Part shown: piece after piece, positions 35,775-46,369 of the stretch
Layout: each line of letters starts with the position of its first letter
Position numbering within the stretch: the stretch's first letter is position 1
Assembly: GCA_947462335.1 (NCBI GenBank)
Contig: OX381709.1
Span: 36,536,186 to 36,600,185, forward strand
From: Harmothoe impar
Taxonomy: Eukaryota > Annelida > Polychaeta > Phyllodocida > Polynoidae
Length of the DNA stretch: 64,000 nucleotides
Reading direction: 5' to 3'
Notes under the pieces: generated by a model
Databases searched by the model: none
What the model was told of the DNA's origin: nothing
Seen by the model: the letters and a program-made list of their open reading frames with translations, nothing else
Program-made: the position numbers and the translations under genes

Positions 35775-37658
35775 CTGCCTGCCCACATGCCCAGTAGGCT
35801 ACTATCTTCTCTGTGTATAGGTGCCTGCTATATTCCTCTCTAATATTTACCCATTGCGTCACCACACATGCCATTCTCTTCTATGTTATATACTTTATCA
35901 TGCCAAGAACACAACCTTGTATCAAAGTAGTCTGTTTATCCATCTTATACCAGTTATTGGCATATCACTGTGTTAGAAATTAAGTGCTTGTCGTAAACAG
36001 GTTATATCTTGTCAGAACTACTAGGTTTGTTTATCTATGTTTATCAATTTGTCTATGCAGAGAGTCCACTTAATGAATATATAGTTAAACCAACTCACTA
36101 TGGATTTTTTAGAACCTATAGCACACCGATAAATACCTGCCTTTAACCACACAGAAAACATATACGTGTGAGTAGTATATTTGGCAAATACCTAAATAGG
36201 GTATTTGCGTATAATGTGCTAAATATTCTCCCTTCAATCGCTACTGCTAACACATGAACACCCGCTCCTCTCCACTTAAAGTCCAAACCCTCCGGAAAAC
36301 AAGCAATTCTGTACATTAAGATTGATTATTTTTGCAGCAGCTGCCTCGTTTTATGTAGCCAATTGTTAAAATGCCTTAATTGCTGCCAGTAACTAAGTGC
36401 TATCACTTTCCTTCTGAACTCAATACCTGCTTCGGAGTGGTGGCACAGAGTGGCGTAGAAAAGCTGATATTGGCTGGGTAAACTTCACTTAATTTAATTG
36501 TGTAATAATTGTGTTATTGCACTCTGGTTAAAATAATTCAGGAAATATCGGAGTGAAACGAAGTTTCGTATTAAATTCATTATATTACTGTTCTATATTA
36601 TTTTACTCACTGGTTTTCCCTTTGCCACATTTACCGCTTTTCAATCTTGTTGACTCTGGGATGCTGACATAGCTGCACTACAGACATGTTGACTATAACT
36701 TGGAGCAACTCAAGACCGGCAGCGATCATCAAACGCTAGTCCACGTGTACAACCTCCTCCACTGTGAGGAGAATGCGCTGGTCCCCCCTGCAAGGGCCTT
36801 CCAGCAAACAAAATCAAGCTGAAGACACAACGCCCCGTAAACAGATAAAGGAAGTTTGTAGGAAACGCTGTATATATAGGGGAGCCCAGCTGTGGGGAAG
36901 GTGTAACCACATCAAACAACACATATATTTACAAAGGTAAATTTACCTCATCCTTGATTCATCGGGACTCGCTGTTAGAATAAAAAGATGAACGCATGCA
37001 CTAAACTTAAGAAAGACCCCCTATGTGATTCAAACCTTAAGATGATGGCTGACTGTATTATGTTTATGTTTTGAAGAAATTCAAATTGTAATTCAAAATA
37101 CCGATAAAAATGTAAAGCCCAAAGTCAGACCACACATTAGTTGACGTTCCCTTTGTCAATTAGGTTTTGTAAAGAAATGTCTGGATCTTCCTATGTACCG
37201 GTAACTTCCAACCCCACTCCTCGTCAATCCCGTCAGCAATTATTTCCCCTCATTGTCAATCGAATAACCAATCCTTTCCCCAATCGTTCTTTTCTTCCCA
37301 ATCCAAGTCATATTATGTTAAAGAAGAGGGCATTGCTTGGATCGGACGCTCTGTCTAGAGACAACATCTTATCTTTTTTCATGAAAAGAAACATTGGCAG
37401 AAGAATAGCTTTCTTATCAGCCAGAGCAAGAATCCTGACATGACAGTATAGGCATAGTGACTCATTTTCTGCATTACCCTTGCTTTATGAGGGACATATT
37501 AGTGTCTGTGTGTGTTTCTGCTTCAATGGCTTTTTTCTCTTCCCTTGTATCGTGTTCATTCTTCATGACATTAGTGTAATGTTGCTGTGTGGTTATCTCT
37601 TGGGTTGGGGCAGGGGGCCACAGTCTTGTGGTGACAATAACTATACACTCAGAAAAGC
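35775..37658. other. No gene seen
   Basis: Frames at 36710-36922 (minus) and 37141-37443 (plus) are short, domainless and without supporting context. Confidence 0.45.
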
Positions 37659-37725
37659 CAGCGTCATTGTCGCTAAAACCACCTTCACCTGAAAGGTAAG
37701 GTTGGTTTTAGCGACAATGACGCTG
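37659..37725. repeat. Perfect hairpin, 23-bp arms
   Basis: CAGCGTCATTGTCGCTAAAA plus CCA on the left pairs without mismatch with the right arm ending TTTTAGCGACAATGACGCTG. The spacer is 21 nt. It sits directly against the 3' tail of the LINE fragment at 37726. It may be a minimal inverted-repeat element, an insertion scar or a hairpin-RNA precursor. Confidence 0.7.
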
Positions 37726-38600
37726 ACTGAGTTTGAGTTTGAGTTTGATAATTTTTATTTGGCAAAATTCACATTTACAAGTAAAGTCTTTCAGAATAGA
37801 GCCAACAAAATGCTGCCAATGATTAGATCACATGAAACTTTACAATTCACGGAGTAGAGCTCGTCGACAGCATCATAAACAGTACAATATACAGCAGGTA
37901 GCAAAGTGAATGGATAAATAAATACCGGTAGGGCCATTTCTCGTCAACATCAATGCAGCATATGGACATTATTCGGAGCCACAACCGCCAGTAAATAGAC
38001 CATATTATTGCTTACAATATTCACTTTCATTATTTTTCATTTATTTAGGCCTCATGTATAAACAACAAATATTTTTCATAGCAGATAATCACATAATTTG
38101 CTGTGTATGTGTGTAACCTCATACCTTCCTACATCACATATTTTTATATATCACATAAATTGCTTTTGATTGTCTCATGCTGAACACATCTACCATAATC
38201 AACCAGTGTTACATGTAACATGCCACTAATATTAGTAGATCACGACCAGCGACAATATTTGATAGTCGAGCAGATAAACCGTGGCTCGCAGTAGCGCAAC
38301 TACACAAAACACAATTAATCCACTCATTTCATTTCCTTATTGCACACAGGAATTTGTTCACACTTTCCATTTTTTGTACATCTGCATTCAGCTTATTCCA
38401 AGCCAGAAAGCCCCTGTACTTTGGGCTTTTTCTGTAGAGGGCACCCTTTGGTCTCTGTACTTTTATTCTAAGTTTATTATTACTTCTCAGGTTTCGTACC
38501 GGTACAACTAAATTTTCGGGATCCCTCGTCAATTTATATATACGACACAGGAGTACTTCAAGTCTCCTTTTCTGAGTGAGTACATACACCAGAGCTCTAT
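37726..38600 (-). pseudogene. 5'-truncated LINE: 3' UTR and ORF2 C-terminus
   Basis: Read on the minus strand, 38589-38329 encodes a LINE ORF2 C-terminal tail: a basic Arg/Lys segment, VPVRNLRSNNKLRIKVQRPK, then YRKSPKYRGFLAWNKLNADV. The same layout, with many substitutions, is found in the tail at 44433-44717 (KSP..RG...WN.L.AD.QKM). Downstream is about 590 bp of 3' UTR ending in CAAACTCAAACTCAAACTCAG repeats. No RT motif remains, so this is a dead, 5'-truncated insertion. The two LINE fragments belong to related but different families. Confidence 0.72.
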
Positions 38601-39087
38601 TGGGTTGGAATCACACTGTTATCTATCACGATTAGTGTGTTCCTATTTGTGCACAGGGAGGGATGTGTGCAGTCGGTGATAGTGTATCTTTAGAGGCTTC
38701 TCCTAAAAACTGCCAATACCCAAGTAAACACCAAATCCTCTCCAACATAGCAAACAGGTAGACAGCCAACGTTAGAGAGTTGTGAAATAGGAATTTGGAT
38801 ATGTCGATTGAATGTTTTAATTAACTGCACGCGACGTTTACACACCTTGGATAACCTTATTATTCTCCTAAACAATAAACTGTGATGGACTGTATCTTTA
38901 TAAACCATCACTGCCCTCCATAAACAGAATAACATAAGTTCCAGAAATGATGGTAAAAGATACTCCATATGTCTCAATTTTAAGAAATTTTAGCAACGGG
39001 TATGTGTCGGTCTCAAACTAGATACAGCAGCCATTTCCATAATTCTTATGAATATGCGATATTGGTTCTTGAATCTAGGAAACGCCA

Positions 39088-39251
39088 TCAATGGTTCCAT
39101 CCAATATATGTTATACAGGATTGGCTGGGGTATTGACGGAAGAACTCGCCAGGTGGCACCACTCTCACCACCTACCTGGGTCACCTGGCCACCTACCCCA
39201 GCCAGTGCCTCATGTCCACCCACCTGGGTGCCAGGACAGACTCAGTTTTTT
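39088..39251 (+). repeat. Ngaro split direct repeat A1
   Basis: About 164 bp, from TCAATGGTTCCATCCAATAT to CTCAG followed by T8. It matches A2 at 42094-42258 without a visible substitution apart from the length of the T run. Confidence 0.92.
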
Positions 39252-39273
39252 TTCTGGAATTTGCATTTTAATC

Positions 39274-39894
39274 ATGGTTCAATGCCAGAACTGTGGCCAT
39301 GGTTTCCATGGGAATTGCAAGAACTGCCCTGGATGTGGTCAACCCGCTCCTGAGCATAAGACTAGTACACAGCAGGAGGCACAGGACACTTTACCTGGAG
39401 GCACCTCAGGCCAGGCCATGGTCACCGGTGGCCATGGTGGAGAGGTGGGGGGAGGGGGTGACCGACAACAACAGTCCAGCCTGTCACCCACCCCTCCTGA
39501 TCAGAGAGAGCCTGAAGAGGTCCTGGAGGATAGGATCGCCGCAGCCAGGGAGAGGAACGACCTATTGCGGCGAAAGAGGGACCTAATCGACCTAAACAAG
39601 AGGTTAGCGGAGATAGAGCTGGACAATGCGGCCTTAGAGGAGGAGTACAGGCAATCGATGCGGACGATCTATGCCTCTCAGCAGTCCGCCATTGCTCAAC
39701 GTAAACAAGGCATGTCCGCGTTCGGAAGCGCCCAAACGTCTCCTCCCGCCGCCCATACAGCCTCTCAATCCGCCTACACAGCCGCTCCAGGAGTATCAGC
39801 GAACGCGGACAGCAGCAGCTCCCGCCCTGCGGAATCATTCGCAAACGCTTGGTCGGCGGCAGTGATCCGCGTGCAGGAGCCGCGGGCAATTTAG
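39274..39894 (+). CDS. Gag-like ORF1 of Ngaro element, N-terminal part
   Basis: Starting at the ATG at 39274, just downstream of A1, the protein begins MVQCQNCGHGFHGNCKNCPG, a Cys-rich zinc-ribbon-like segment with two CxxC pairs. A Gly/Gln-rich stretch follows, then a charged helical region (about residues 80-150, Arg/Glu/Leu-rich, likely coiled coil) and an Ala/Ser-rich tail. The same frame is open upstream into A1, but the internal ATG gives the cleanest start. The next ORF continues in another frame from 39849, so a single-base indel near 39850-39890 probably split one original protein. No enzymatic domain is expected: these proteins act as nucleic-acid-binding, Gag-like partners of the recombinase elements. 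Confidence 0.6.
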   Translation: MVQCQNCGHGFHGNCKNCPGCGQPAPEHKTSTQQEAQDTLPGGTSGQAMVTGGHGGEVGGGGDRQQQSSLSPTPPDQREPEEVLEDRIAAARERNDLLRRKRDLIDLNKRLAEIELDNAALEEEYRQSMRTIYASQQSAIAQRKQGMSAFGSAQTSPPAAHTASQSAYTAAPGVSANADSSSSRPAESFANAWSAAVIRVQEPRAI

Positions 39895-41096
39895 TGTCCG
39901 CGAACGCAGCCAGCAGCGGACAGCGCCTCTCTCCGCTGGTGCTCGGCGGAACAGGCGCCAAGTATGCGGATCAGACAGGCCGCGGGGACCAAGCAGCAAT
40001 CCAAGATGGCGCCCAAACTCATGTAAACATCGCGGACAGCTTATCTGGAGATGAATTACAGCGTTTCCTGCTAAATTCACAGCACATAGGAAGCTTTGGT
40101 TCTCTCCAGCAGCTAGATTCTACCCCGGGGGTAGATCGTGTACCCGCGCAGATGGCGGCAGCGGCCGGGATGATGGCAGGAGGCAGCCAGCAGGTGGGTG
40201 CTAGTGTACACACACAGCCCACAATGCAGCCTCAGCCCTCCCCTCAGCTGTTTTACAGGGATGGATCCCTTTACACAGGACCTACTCAGCAGCAGCAGCA
40301 ATCCAGAGATACTTCTACCACCCTACAGGCTGGCCTGTTTAAGGCAGGCCTCACCCCTGCTCACATGGGTCTGCCTGGCAACTTCCCCAACTTCATGGAC
40401 ACCAGGAACAACCAAGGTTCAGGTGAAGGTGATTTGCTTTCTACTCTGTGTAGGATTGGGGAAGTGACTAGGAGGAAGAGGTCTAGTCACTGGCTCAGAC
40501 CTGACTATCACATACCCACTGACAAGGTGTACTCTGACATGACATACAGGGAATTACTGTTTGGTATGACATGTGTCCAAAAGAAGTTGATGTTTGCCAA
40601 TCTGCCTCAGTGGTCTGCTAAAGACTATGGGGACCATATGAGGTTTGTAGCCATGAAGGGCCTATCCAATTCATTCACTGCCCCAGCCTTGGCCAGGTAT
40701 GAACATGATCTCACCTCCAAGGTTCTGTCAGGGGAAGTAGAAACCTTCTCTGCGGCAGACCATGAAGGGTTGTACACTCACCTAGGGGCTGAAAATCTCA
40801 CAATTGTAGCAGAGCTGAGGGCAGAGATAGCCAGGATGAAAGGGGGTTCCAAGAACAGTGGCAACACCAAGAAAAAGGGGGGAGTCAGTCACCCCCGGTG
40901 CCCGGAGGATATATGTGCTTCCTTCAACTACACCCACTGTGGCTTCAACCCCTGCAACAGGTCTCATGTGTGTGCTGTATGCAGGGGGGGCCACAAGGCC
41001 AAGAGTGGATGTGTGAGCCAAGGCCAGCAGAACACGAGCCATGTAGGCCAGGGTCCATCATTCCCTCCTCCTCAGTTTGGTCAGCGGCCAACCTGA
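39849..41096 (+). CDS. Gag-like ORF1 of Ngaro element, C-terminal part with zinc finger
   Basis: This frame (up to 415 codons, first ATG at 39849) overlaps the end of the N-terminal ORF. After a Gln/Ala-rich low-complexity region comes a conserved globular part at about residues 190-330 (RKRSSHWLRPDYHIPTDKVY, then LARYEHDLTSKVLSGEVETF). Near residues 355-395 lies a Cys/His cluster, CASFNYTHCGFNPCNRSHVC followed by AVCRGGHKAKSGC. That zinc-finger layout is typical of DIRS/Ngaro ORF1 proteins, where it is inferred to bind RNA or DNA. The frame ends 15 bp before the ATG of the RT remnant. It is probably the second half of one frameshifted Gag-like protein. Confidence 0.65.
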   Translation: MVGGSDPRAGAAGNLVSANAASSGQRLSPLVLGGTGAKYADQTGRGDQAAIQDGAQTHVNIADSLSGDELQRFLLNSQHIGSFGSLQQLDSTPGVDRVPAQMAAAAGMMAGGSQQVGASVHTQPTMQPQPSPQLFYRDGSLYTGPTQQQQQSRDTSTTLQAGLFKAGLTPAHMGLPGNFPNFMDTRNNQGSGEGDLLSTLCRIGEVTRRKRSSHWLRPDYHIPTDKVYSDMTYRELLFGMTCVQKKLMFANLPQWSAKDYGDHMRFVAMKGLSNSFTAPALARYEHDLTSKVLSGEVETFSAADHEGLYTHLGAENLTIVAELRAEIARMKGGSKNSGNTKKKGGVSHPRCPEDICASFNYTHCGFNPCNRSHVCAVCRGGHKAKSGCVSQGQQNTSHVGQGPSFPPPQFGQRPT

Positions 41097-41111
41097 TGGG
41101 ATCCAGCCCCC

Positions 41112-41957
41112 ATGCGTACTCCATCATCGTATTCACCAAATGTTGTTTGTAAGGTGCCCAACATGACTTGCACCAGCTCATTAGAGGATCTGATAGAAGG
41201 CTATTCCCATCATGCCCCCCTCTGGGACAGTAATTGTGAACACATACTAGAGGGTGTGAGATCCCAGATGAAGCCAGCTGGGTGGAGGTCAATGTTAAGC
41301 GGTGGTCCTACAAACATGTACGGGGTGGACACTTGGGACTTCGACAGCCATTTTTTGCTTGATGGTATGCTACACGGCTTTAAATTGGTTGACCCTGATT
41401 CCCCAATTGACCCCTATTCTACTAAGAATTATGTTAAGTCAGACGCGCTGGACTTTATAGACAATTTAATTGAGGAGGAATTAGCGGCGGGCAAGCTGTC
41501 GGTAGTCTCGGACCCCCCTACCTGTATACATGCCATGGGAGCGGTTGACAAGAAGGGAGGGGGGTTCCGACCCATCACGGATGCGGTCGATGGGTCACCG
41601 CTGTGTGCTGTGAGCCTCCTTAAGACCCACTTTCTGGACCTGCCTTCCTCGAACCCTGACTCGCCTGCCTTCTTGGTCAGGCTTAGGGGCTCTGTAGCAC
41701 CTCTACAGTACCCGAAGCTCCTGTCCTTCCTTAAGAAACTCTTACGCCTCATAGGAGTGGACACGGAGCGAGCAGGTGTCCACTCGCTCAGGAGATCCGG
41801 GGCAGCGTTCATGCACCTGTGCGGTGTGCCACTTGAGGATATCCGGTTCACCGGGGACTGGGCGAGTCTCTCTGCCCTCATATATTTGACCAAGCCCCTA
41901 AGAACCCGGATTCTGACGGACTGTGCCATTGCTAAAGCAATTTCCTCCAGCTTCTAG
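41112..41957 (+). pseudogene. Fused RT N-terminus and tyrosine recombinase C-terminus
   Basis: An uninterrupted frame of 281 codons. Residues about 55-165 match the start of a DIRS/Ngaro reverse transcriptase: DFDSHFLLDGMLHGFKLV, then AMGAVDKKGGGFRPITDA, the conserved PK..G.FR.I box. After VDGSPLC the protein jumps to the C-terminal half of a tyrosine recombinase. That half has LLRLIGVDTERAGVHSLRRS with the HxxR pair and GDWASLSALIYL, whose Tyr would be the catalytic candidate. The RT YxDD box, RNase H and the recombinase's first catalytic Arg region are absent. The join near 41600-41610 is therefore an in-frame internal deletion. The product cannot be an active RT, and recombinase activity is very unlikely. 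Confidence 0.85.
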
Positions 41958-42015
41958 GCTTCCTCTAACGGTTATTATTAAAATAGACTTGGATAGACTT
42001 TTTGACTCGGTGGTT

Positions 42016-42098
42016 GCCGGTCTTTATTTACGACCATCTCAGGCCCAACCGCAGTTATCCCCGTTTGTCCCTTCTATACTCATCTCCTCCTAGTCAAT
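42016..42098 (+). repeat. Ngaro split direct repeat B1
   Basis: 83 bp starting GCCGGTCTTTATTTACGACC and ending CTCCTCCTAGTCAAT, matching B2 at 42318-42400 without a visible difference. Its last five bases overlap the start of A2. Confidence 0.92.
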
Positions 42099-42258
42099 GG
42101 TTCCATCCAATATATGTTATACAGGATTGGCTGGGGTATTGACGGAAGAACTCGCCAGGTGGCACCACTCTCACCACCTACCTGGGTCACCTGGCCACCT
42201 ACCCCAGCCAGTGCCTCATGTCCACCCACCTGGGTGCCAGGACAGACTCAGTTTTTTT
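42094..42258 (+). repeat. Ngaro split direct repeat A2
   Basis: About 165 bp copy of A1 placed directly after B1. The B1-A2 junction is what a B2-A1 circle junction would look like. Confidence 0.92.
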
Positions 42259-42317
42259 GTTATTTTTTTTTCTAATATATACATTTACACTTTTCGTTAT
42301 TACTTGTTAATAAATAG

Positions 42318-42400
42318 GCCGGTCTTTATTTACGACCATCTCAGGCCCAACCGCAGTTATCCCCGTTTGTCCCTTCTATACTCATCTCCTCCTAGTCAAT
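42318..42400 (+). repeat. Ngaro split direct repeat B2
   Basis: Second copy of B, marking the right edge of the element at TCAAT. Host sequence ATCGCAAACATC follows. Confidence 0.92.
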
Positions 42401-44269
42401 ATCGCAAACATCAAAGTAGGCCTTGGAAATTCCTTGCAGAATCACATTTCCACAACAGGCTATCCTATAATTAGGATACGTTTCAACGTGTTATTCTATA
42501 TACCTATTTATTCACCAAGATTACTCATTTCTGCAACAGATCAGTAACATAATAATGTTATGCTATTACATATAACAATGGTGTAATAATGGTGTATCTC
42601 AATTAAAATCGGTATCATATCTTTAAAAAAAAGGCATTTTCCTACTTTTAGATTAAATAGTGTCTGTAATAAGTACTCGCCGGTGATACAATAAAGAGCA
42701 TGTGAATCCCTATATTAAGATGATTGCTCCCTGAGTCTCTACCCCGTCCATATTCTGCCTCCGTCTAATCTCCCTTGCCTCTAAATGCCTTTGCCATGCC
42801 ACCAATACCTATCAGTATGATCTGTAGGCTGTGTGTGGGACTCACCCAGTAGACAGGATGGACAGGTTTCTATGGACCCTGGGCGCTGGCCGGGCCTCTC
42901 TTCTCCCACACTGATGAAGTCAATTTCCGCCAGCCTGACCCCCGTGGCCGCTAGTGAACCTGGACACATGATAAGATGTTTCCATCTGTTGGTAACGGAG
43001 ACGGGGAGCAGGGGGCCAGGTGGGCTAGCTGCAGGGAGCAGGGATATGGCTGTCAGTCGTCAGTCTAGGCTAAGATGGATGTGCCGCAGATAACACCACT
43101 AATATATACTATGTCTACATTTCATAAAATGGAAATGGGAACTGGTTTATAGTGGGTCGTTAGGACTAACTGTCATCCATATTGTAGGCCTATGGTGCAA
43201 CCTTTTGCAAATATTGATTTCCCATTCCCTAAAATGTATAAAAATAAACATGGCTGAAATTGATATCGGCAGATTTCCTTAATGGAACGTGGAAAGCATC
43301 TGTGGAAAGCATTTGTGTATCTGGCGTGTGTTTGTATATGCACCAATTTGTAAACGGCATAATTATTACCTGTACATGTAGACAAAAGGTGGTAATTGGT
43401 TACAAGTGTGTCTGTGGTCATTCCTTGCCTCTGCTGCCTTATAAATGGGCGTGGGTCGTTAACTGAATCAGGGGATTCAAAGACCTAAATTCTCTGCCCA
43501 TGTAGCTTGATCCATGACCTTTATCTTTTTTTCCGGCCTTCATGTAATAATGTTGTGCACAAAGTGAAAGATATGCCGGGGTGTAACCAGCATAATGCCT
43601 CGTGACGTGTGCAGGGGTCACGTGACTGAGGAGGGCGGTGTCCTTAAGTACCTCTCAGTAAGACCCTCAGCGGTGAGACCTCTATCTGTCATCAGGTCCT
43701 CAGGCCCCAGAAGCGGACCCAGCAGGCATGGGGCAGCATGGGACAGTTGGACCCCTTGAATTGCTCCCTACAAGCACTCATGCAAGCATACAACTCAAAG
43801 TACTCCGAAGTGCCCGCAGTCTGATGAAACCTATTGTCTTATGCAGCGCTCTAGAATAGGAGCATTATGATATAGAAGTAGATTATACCATTATAGAAAC
43901 ACTTAATTCCTTTAACTAGGTAGTTGTCAAGAGACCCCATCCGATTACTTGATGGAACCCAGAACTGGTCAACCCTACACTCTGATCAAAAACACTCATC
44001 TCATCTCATCAACCATAGTAAAATATCGATATTTCTTGCCATATACATTTGTACACATTTTAAAACATTTCTTACAGTATATATTATTAGATAAAGAAGT
44101 ATGGCAGCATTAATATGTGTCATGCCAAATTGTATTCCCCTCAGGAAAAATGTATATTGATCAACTGGGTCATAAGGATTCCAAACTGTCGATAGTAAAT
44201 TTTAAGGAGTCCATGTAAAGTTAGTCTTAACCTTTACATCACAAATGATATAACATCAGCGTACTCTAT
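42401..44269. other. No gene seen
   Basis: Only short frames on both strands, no domain, no clear repeat structure. Confidence 0.5.
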
Positions 44270-44432
44270 TTGTATTGTATTTATATATTTATTGGCTTAA
44301 ATTTCTCGGAGTACAATTACGATGAGTTTTTCAAACAAAAGCCAAGTCGCCTTCAAAGAGAAGGGTCGGATAGATAAAGAGTTTAGAGTCAGTATGTACA
44401 AGTAGAATGCAATATATGTAATTGCTAGCTAG

Positions 44433-44717
44433 TCAGTTATTAGTGTTCTTGAGTGCTTTTAGGAAGAGTCTGTTTGCAGTCATCTTCTGTGTGTCTGCCG
44501 GCAGGCGGTTCCAGGAATTCAGTCCTCTCATCAGTGGGCTTTTGTCATAGATGTCGCTCTTTGATCTCATCGTCTTTAATTTCACCTTCCCGTTGCCCCG
44601 CAGTGTTCTTGCTGGAATCATCACATTCTCTTCAAGTAGAGAGAACTTGTGCAGGTAGCCGAGTAGCTGCTCCTCTCGAGCTCTTGCTAGTTTGGGTACA
44701 TTGTTCCTCATGTGCAA
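44433..44717 (-). pseudogene. LINE ORF2 C-terminal tail
   Basis: Encodes LARAREEQLLGYLHKFSLLE, then VMIPARTLRGNGKVKLKTMR and KSPLMRGLNSWNRLPADTQK. This basic tail after the RT is conserved in this LINE group and recurs in the separate fragment at 38329-38589. The sequence between here and 44891 still encodes RT-thumb-like words (TSIIRATIEYCSFTYGG, LQTLQNDALRKC) but in shifted frames. Confidence 0.75.
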
Positions 44718-44890
44718 GTGGTCAATGTTACACCACAGGGGTCACAGATGCGCTCACATTTTCTTAGGGCGTCATTCTGCAGGGTCTGGAGCTTCCTGAC
44801 CGCCCACACGTGCCGCCACCGTAAGTGAAGCTGCAATACTCTATGGTCGCTCTGATAATGGACGTATATACCAGGACAGCTGTTATTTGG

Positions 44891-45560
44891 TCAGATTTGG
44901 TCTTTTCTGATGCGCCGGAGGTTGGGTAATTTGGACTGAACCATGCCGATCACCTTCTTCATGTGCTGGGATAGTGACAGGTAGCGGTCTATTACAACTC
45001 CCAAGTAGTTGAACATTAGGACAACATCCAGCAGCTTGTTGTTCAGTGTTAGATCCACTCCAGCCAAGTCAGGTATTGAGCGCCGGGAGTAGGACCACAA
45101 CACCTTGGTCTTTGCAGTGTTGACAGTGAGCTTGTTTGTGTGGCACCAGGCGCTAATACTGTTTAGGTCCTCCTGCATCAATGCACGTATTCTTCCGACA
45201 TCACGCCCAGACAGCACGAGGGCTATATTGTCAGCATAGAGGTAGCAAGTCAAGTTACTTATTACGCTGCAGACGTCGTTCACATAGGCAGTAAAGAGCA
45301 GAGGGCCCACCACGGACCCTTGTGGCACCCCCCTCCCTATGCCAGTAGTCCCAGAGGTGATGCCGTTGGCCCTTGTCTGCTGTTTCCTGTCGTGTAGGTA
45401 GTCTCTCAGCCATCTCATGAAGCGTTCGTCAAGGTTGAACATGGATAGCTTATTCAGCAGGATCAGGTGGTCGACCATGTCAAAGGCCTTCCTCATATTG
45501 AGGAAGACCACGGCCGACCTGTGACCCCTGTTGCGTGCCGTGTAGAGGTCAGTAAGAAGA
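44891..45560 (-). pseudogene. LINE reverse transcriptase core
   Basis: Minus-strand frame covering RT motifs in order: FLNMRKAFDMVDHL (motif A with the catalytic Asp in AFDMVDH), GRGVPQGSVVGPLLFTAYVN (motif B), CYLYADNIALVLSG (motif C), NKLTVNTAKTKVLW (motif D) and MFNYLGVVID (motif E). The catalytic box is YADN instead of YADD, which should abolish metal binding. A frameshift near 45550 separates it from the RT N-terminus. In life it would copy LINE RNA at the nicked target. Confidence 0.85.
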
Positions 45561-46330
45561 CCAAAGACTGTTCCCAGTCAACCGTCCTGGCATGAACCCG
45601 GACTGGCGGTTTTCAATGATGTTTTCTCTTATCAGGTGGTCAATCAATTGCCGTTGGATCACTTTTTCTGTCAGCTTATTACAGAGATTTAGCTGACAGA
45701 TCAGGCGCCAGTTTCCGACATCAGCTAGACTGCCACTCTTAGGTAGTGGAATTATGGTTCCCGTCTTCCAGGTTGTTGGTATTTCTCCCGAGGAGATGGA
45801 ACTGTTTATGAGGGCCTGAGTTACCCTCGGGAAGGCAGACAGGCAGTCCTTGATGACCATCGACTTGATGTTAGGTATGCTAGAACTTTTGTGCCGCTTC
45901 ATTCCGCACACAAGCTTGACGACACTCTCCAATCCCGCCTCAGTCAGCACACAGGCATTCCATTGCTGGGCCAGGTAGCCAATCGCAGGGAGGTGAGCTG
46001 CGCCAGCAGGCTGGGGTGCTGCATCAAATGCTGCGGCGAGTCAGTCACCTATACTACTGTAGTACCTGTTTATGTAGTCAGCCGTCAGTTTTTCATCAAT
46101 GATACTTCCATTGTCGCTCAGTCTTATCTTATCTCGTGTGGATGTGCCCTTCCATAGTAGGTTGATCTCGCCCCAGAACTTCTTCAGGTCGTGCCTGAAA
46201 CGAGTTAGGCTGTCCACTACAGCCTTCCTGCGGTTGTCAGCTAGCTTGTTGTCGCTCTGTCGAGTCAGCAGGTCCGGGACTACACTGCTAGAGTGGACGG
46301 GGACACTATTGACCCCGTCCCCACTTCTGT
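45549..46330 (-). pseudogene. LINE linker and RT N-terminal region
   Basis: From the left end of the interruption the frame encodes KLADNRRKAVVDSLTRFRHD, then LKKFWGEINLLWKGTSTRDK, the usual linker between endonuclease and RT. A stop interrupts it near 46050. The continuous part from 45950 to 45549 has IPTTWKTGTIIPLPKSGSLA, VGNWRLICQLNLCNKLTEKV and NRQSGFMPGRLTGNSL, the RT fingers region (RT motifs 0-2). The usual P in the W.PI/R.IS box is replaced (WRLICQ). Confidence 0.78.
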
Positions 46331-46369
46331 CAACAGTGATGGCACGGATTTCACCCCGACCCTAGATCT

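Larger units (their letters stand above)
39088..42400 (+). mobile_element. Ngaro-type tyrosine-recombinase retroelement, internally deleted
   Basis: The order is A1 (39088-39251), gag-like ORFs, a fused RT/recombinase remnant, B1 (42016-42098), A2 (42094-42258), a 59-bp spacer and B2 (42318-42400). These split direct repeats are diagnostic of Ngaro/PAT-like DIRS elements. TCAAT is shared at the left edge, at the B1/A2 junction and at the right edge, as expected if a circle integrates by recombinase without target duplication. At 3.3 kb it is well short of the 5-6 kb of complete relatives, because most of RT, all RNase H and the recombinase N-terminus are missing. The gag-like region also has a frameshift. 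Confidence 0.88.

Noticed and set aside
37141..37443. 100-codon plus-strand frame with Ser/Pro/Arg composition
   Set aside because: No domain, no repeat in the window and no splice evidence; left uncalled.
39150..39165. CGCCAGGTGGCAC in Ngaro repeats A1 and A2 as a CTCF site
   Set aside because: Only 12 of 14 core positions match, two of the key positions differ, and there is no independent support.
39422..39961. 179-codon minus-strand frame
   Set aside because: Antisense shadow of the GC-rich Gag-like gene.
41429..41929. 166-codon minus-strand frame
   Set aside because: Antisense shadow of the fused RT/recombinase ORF.
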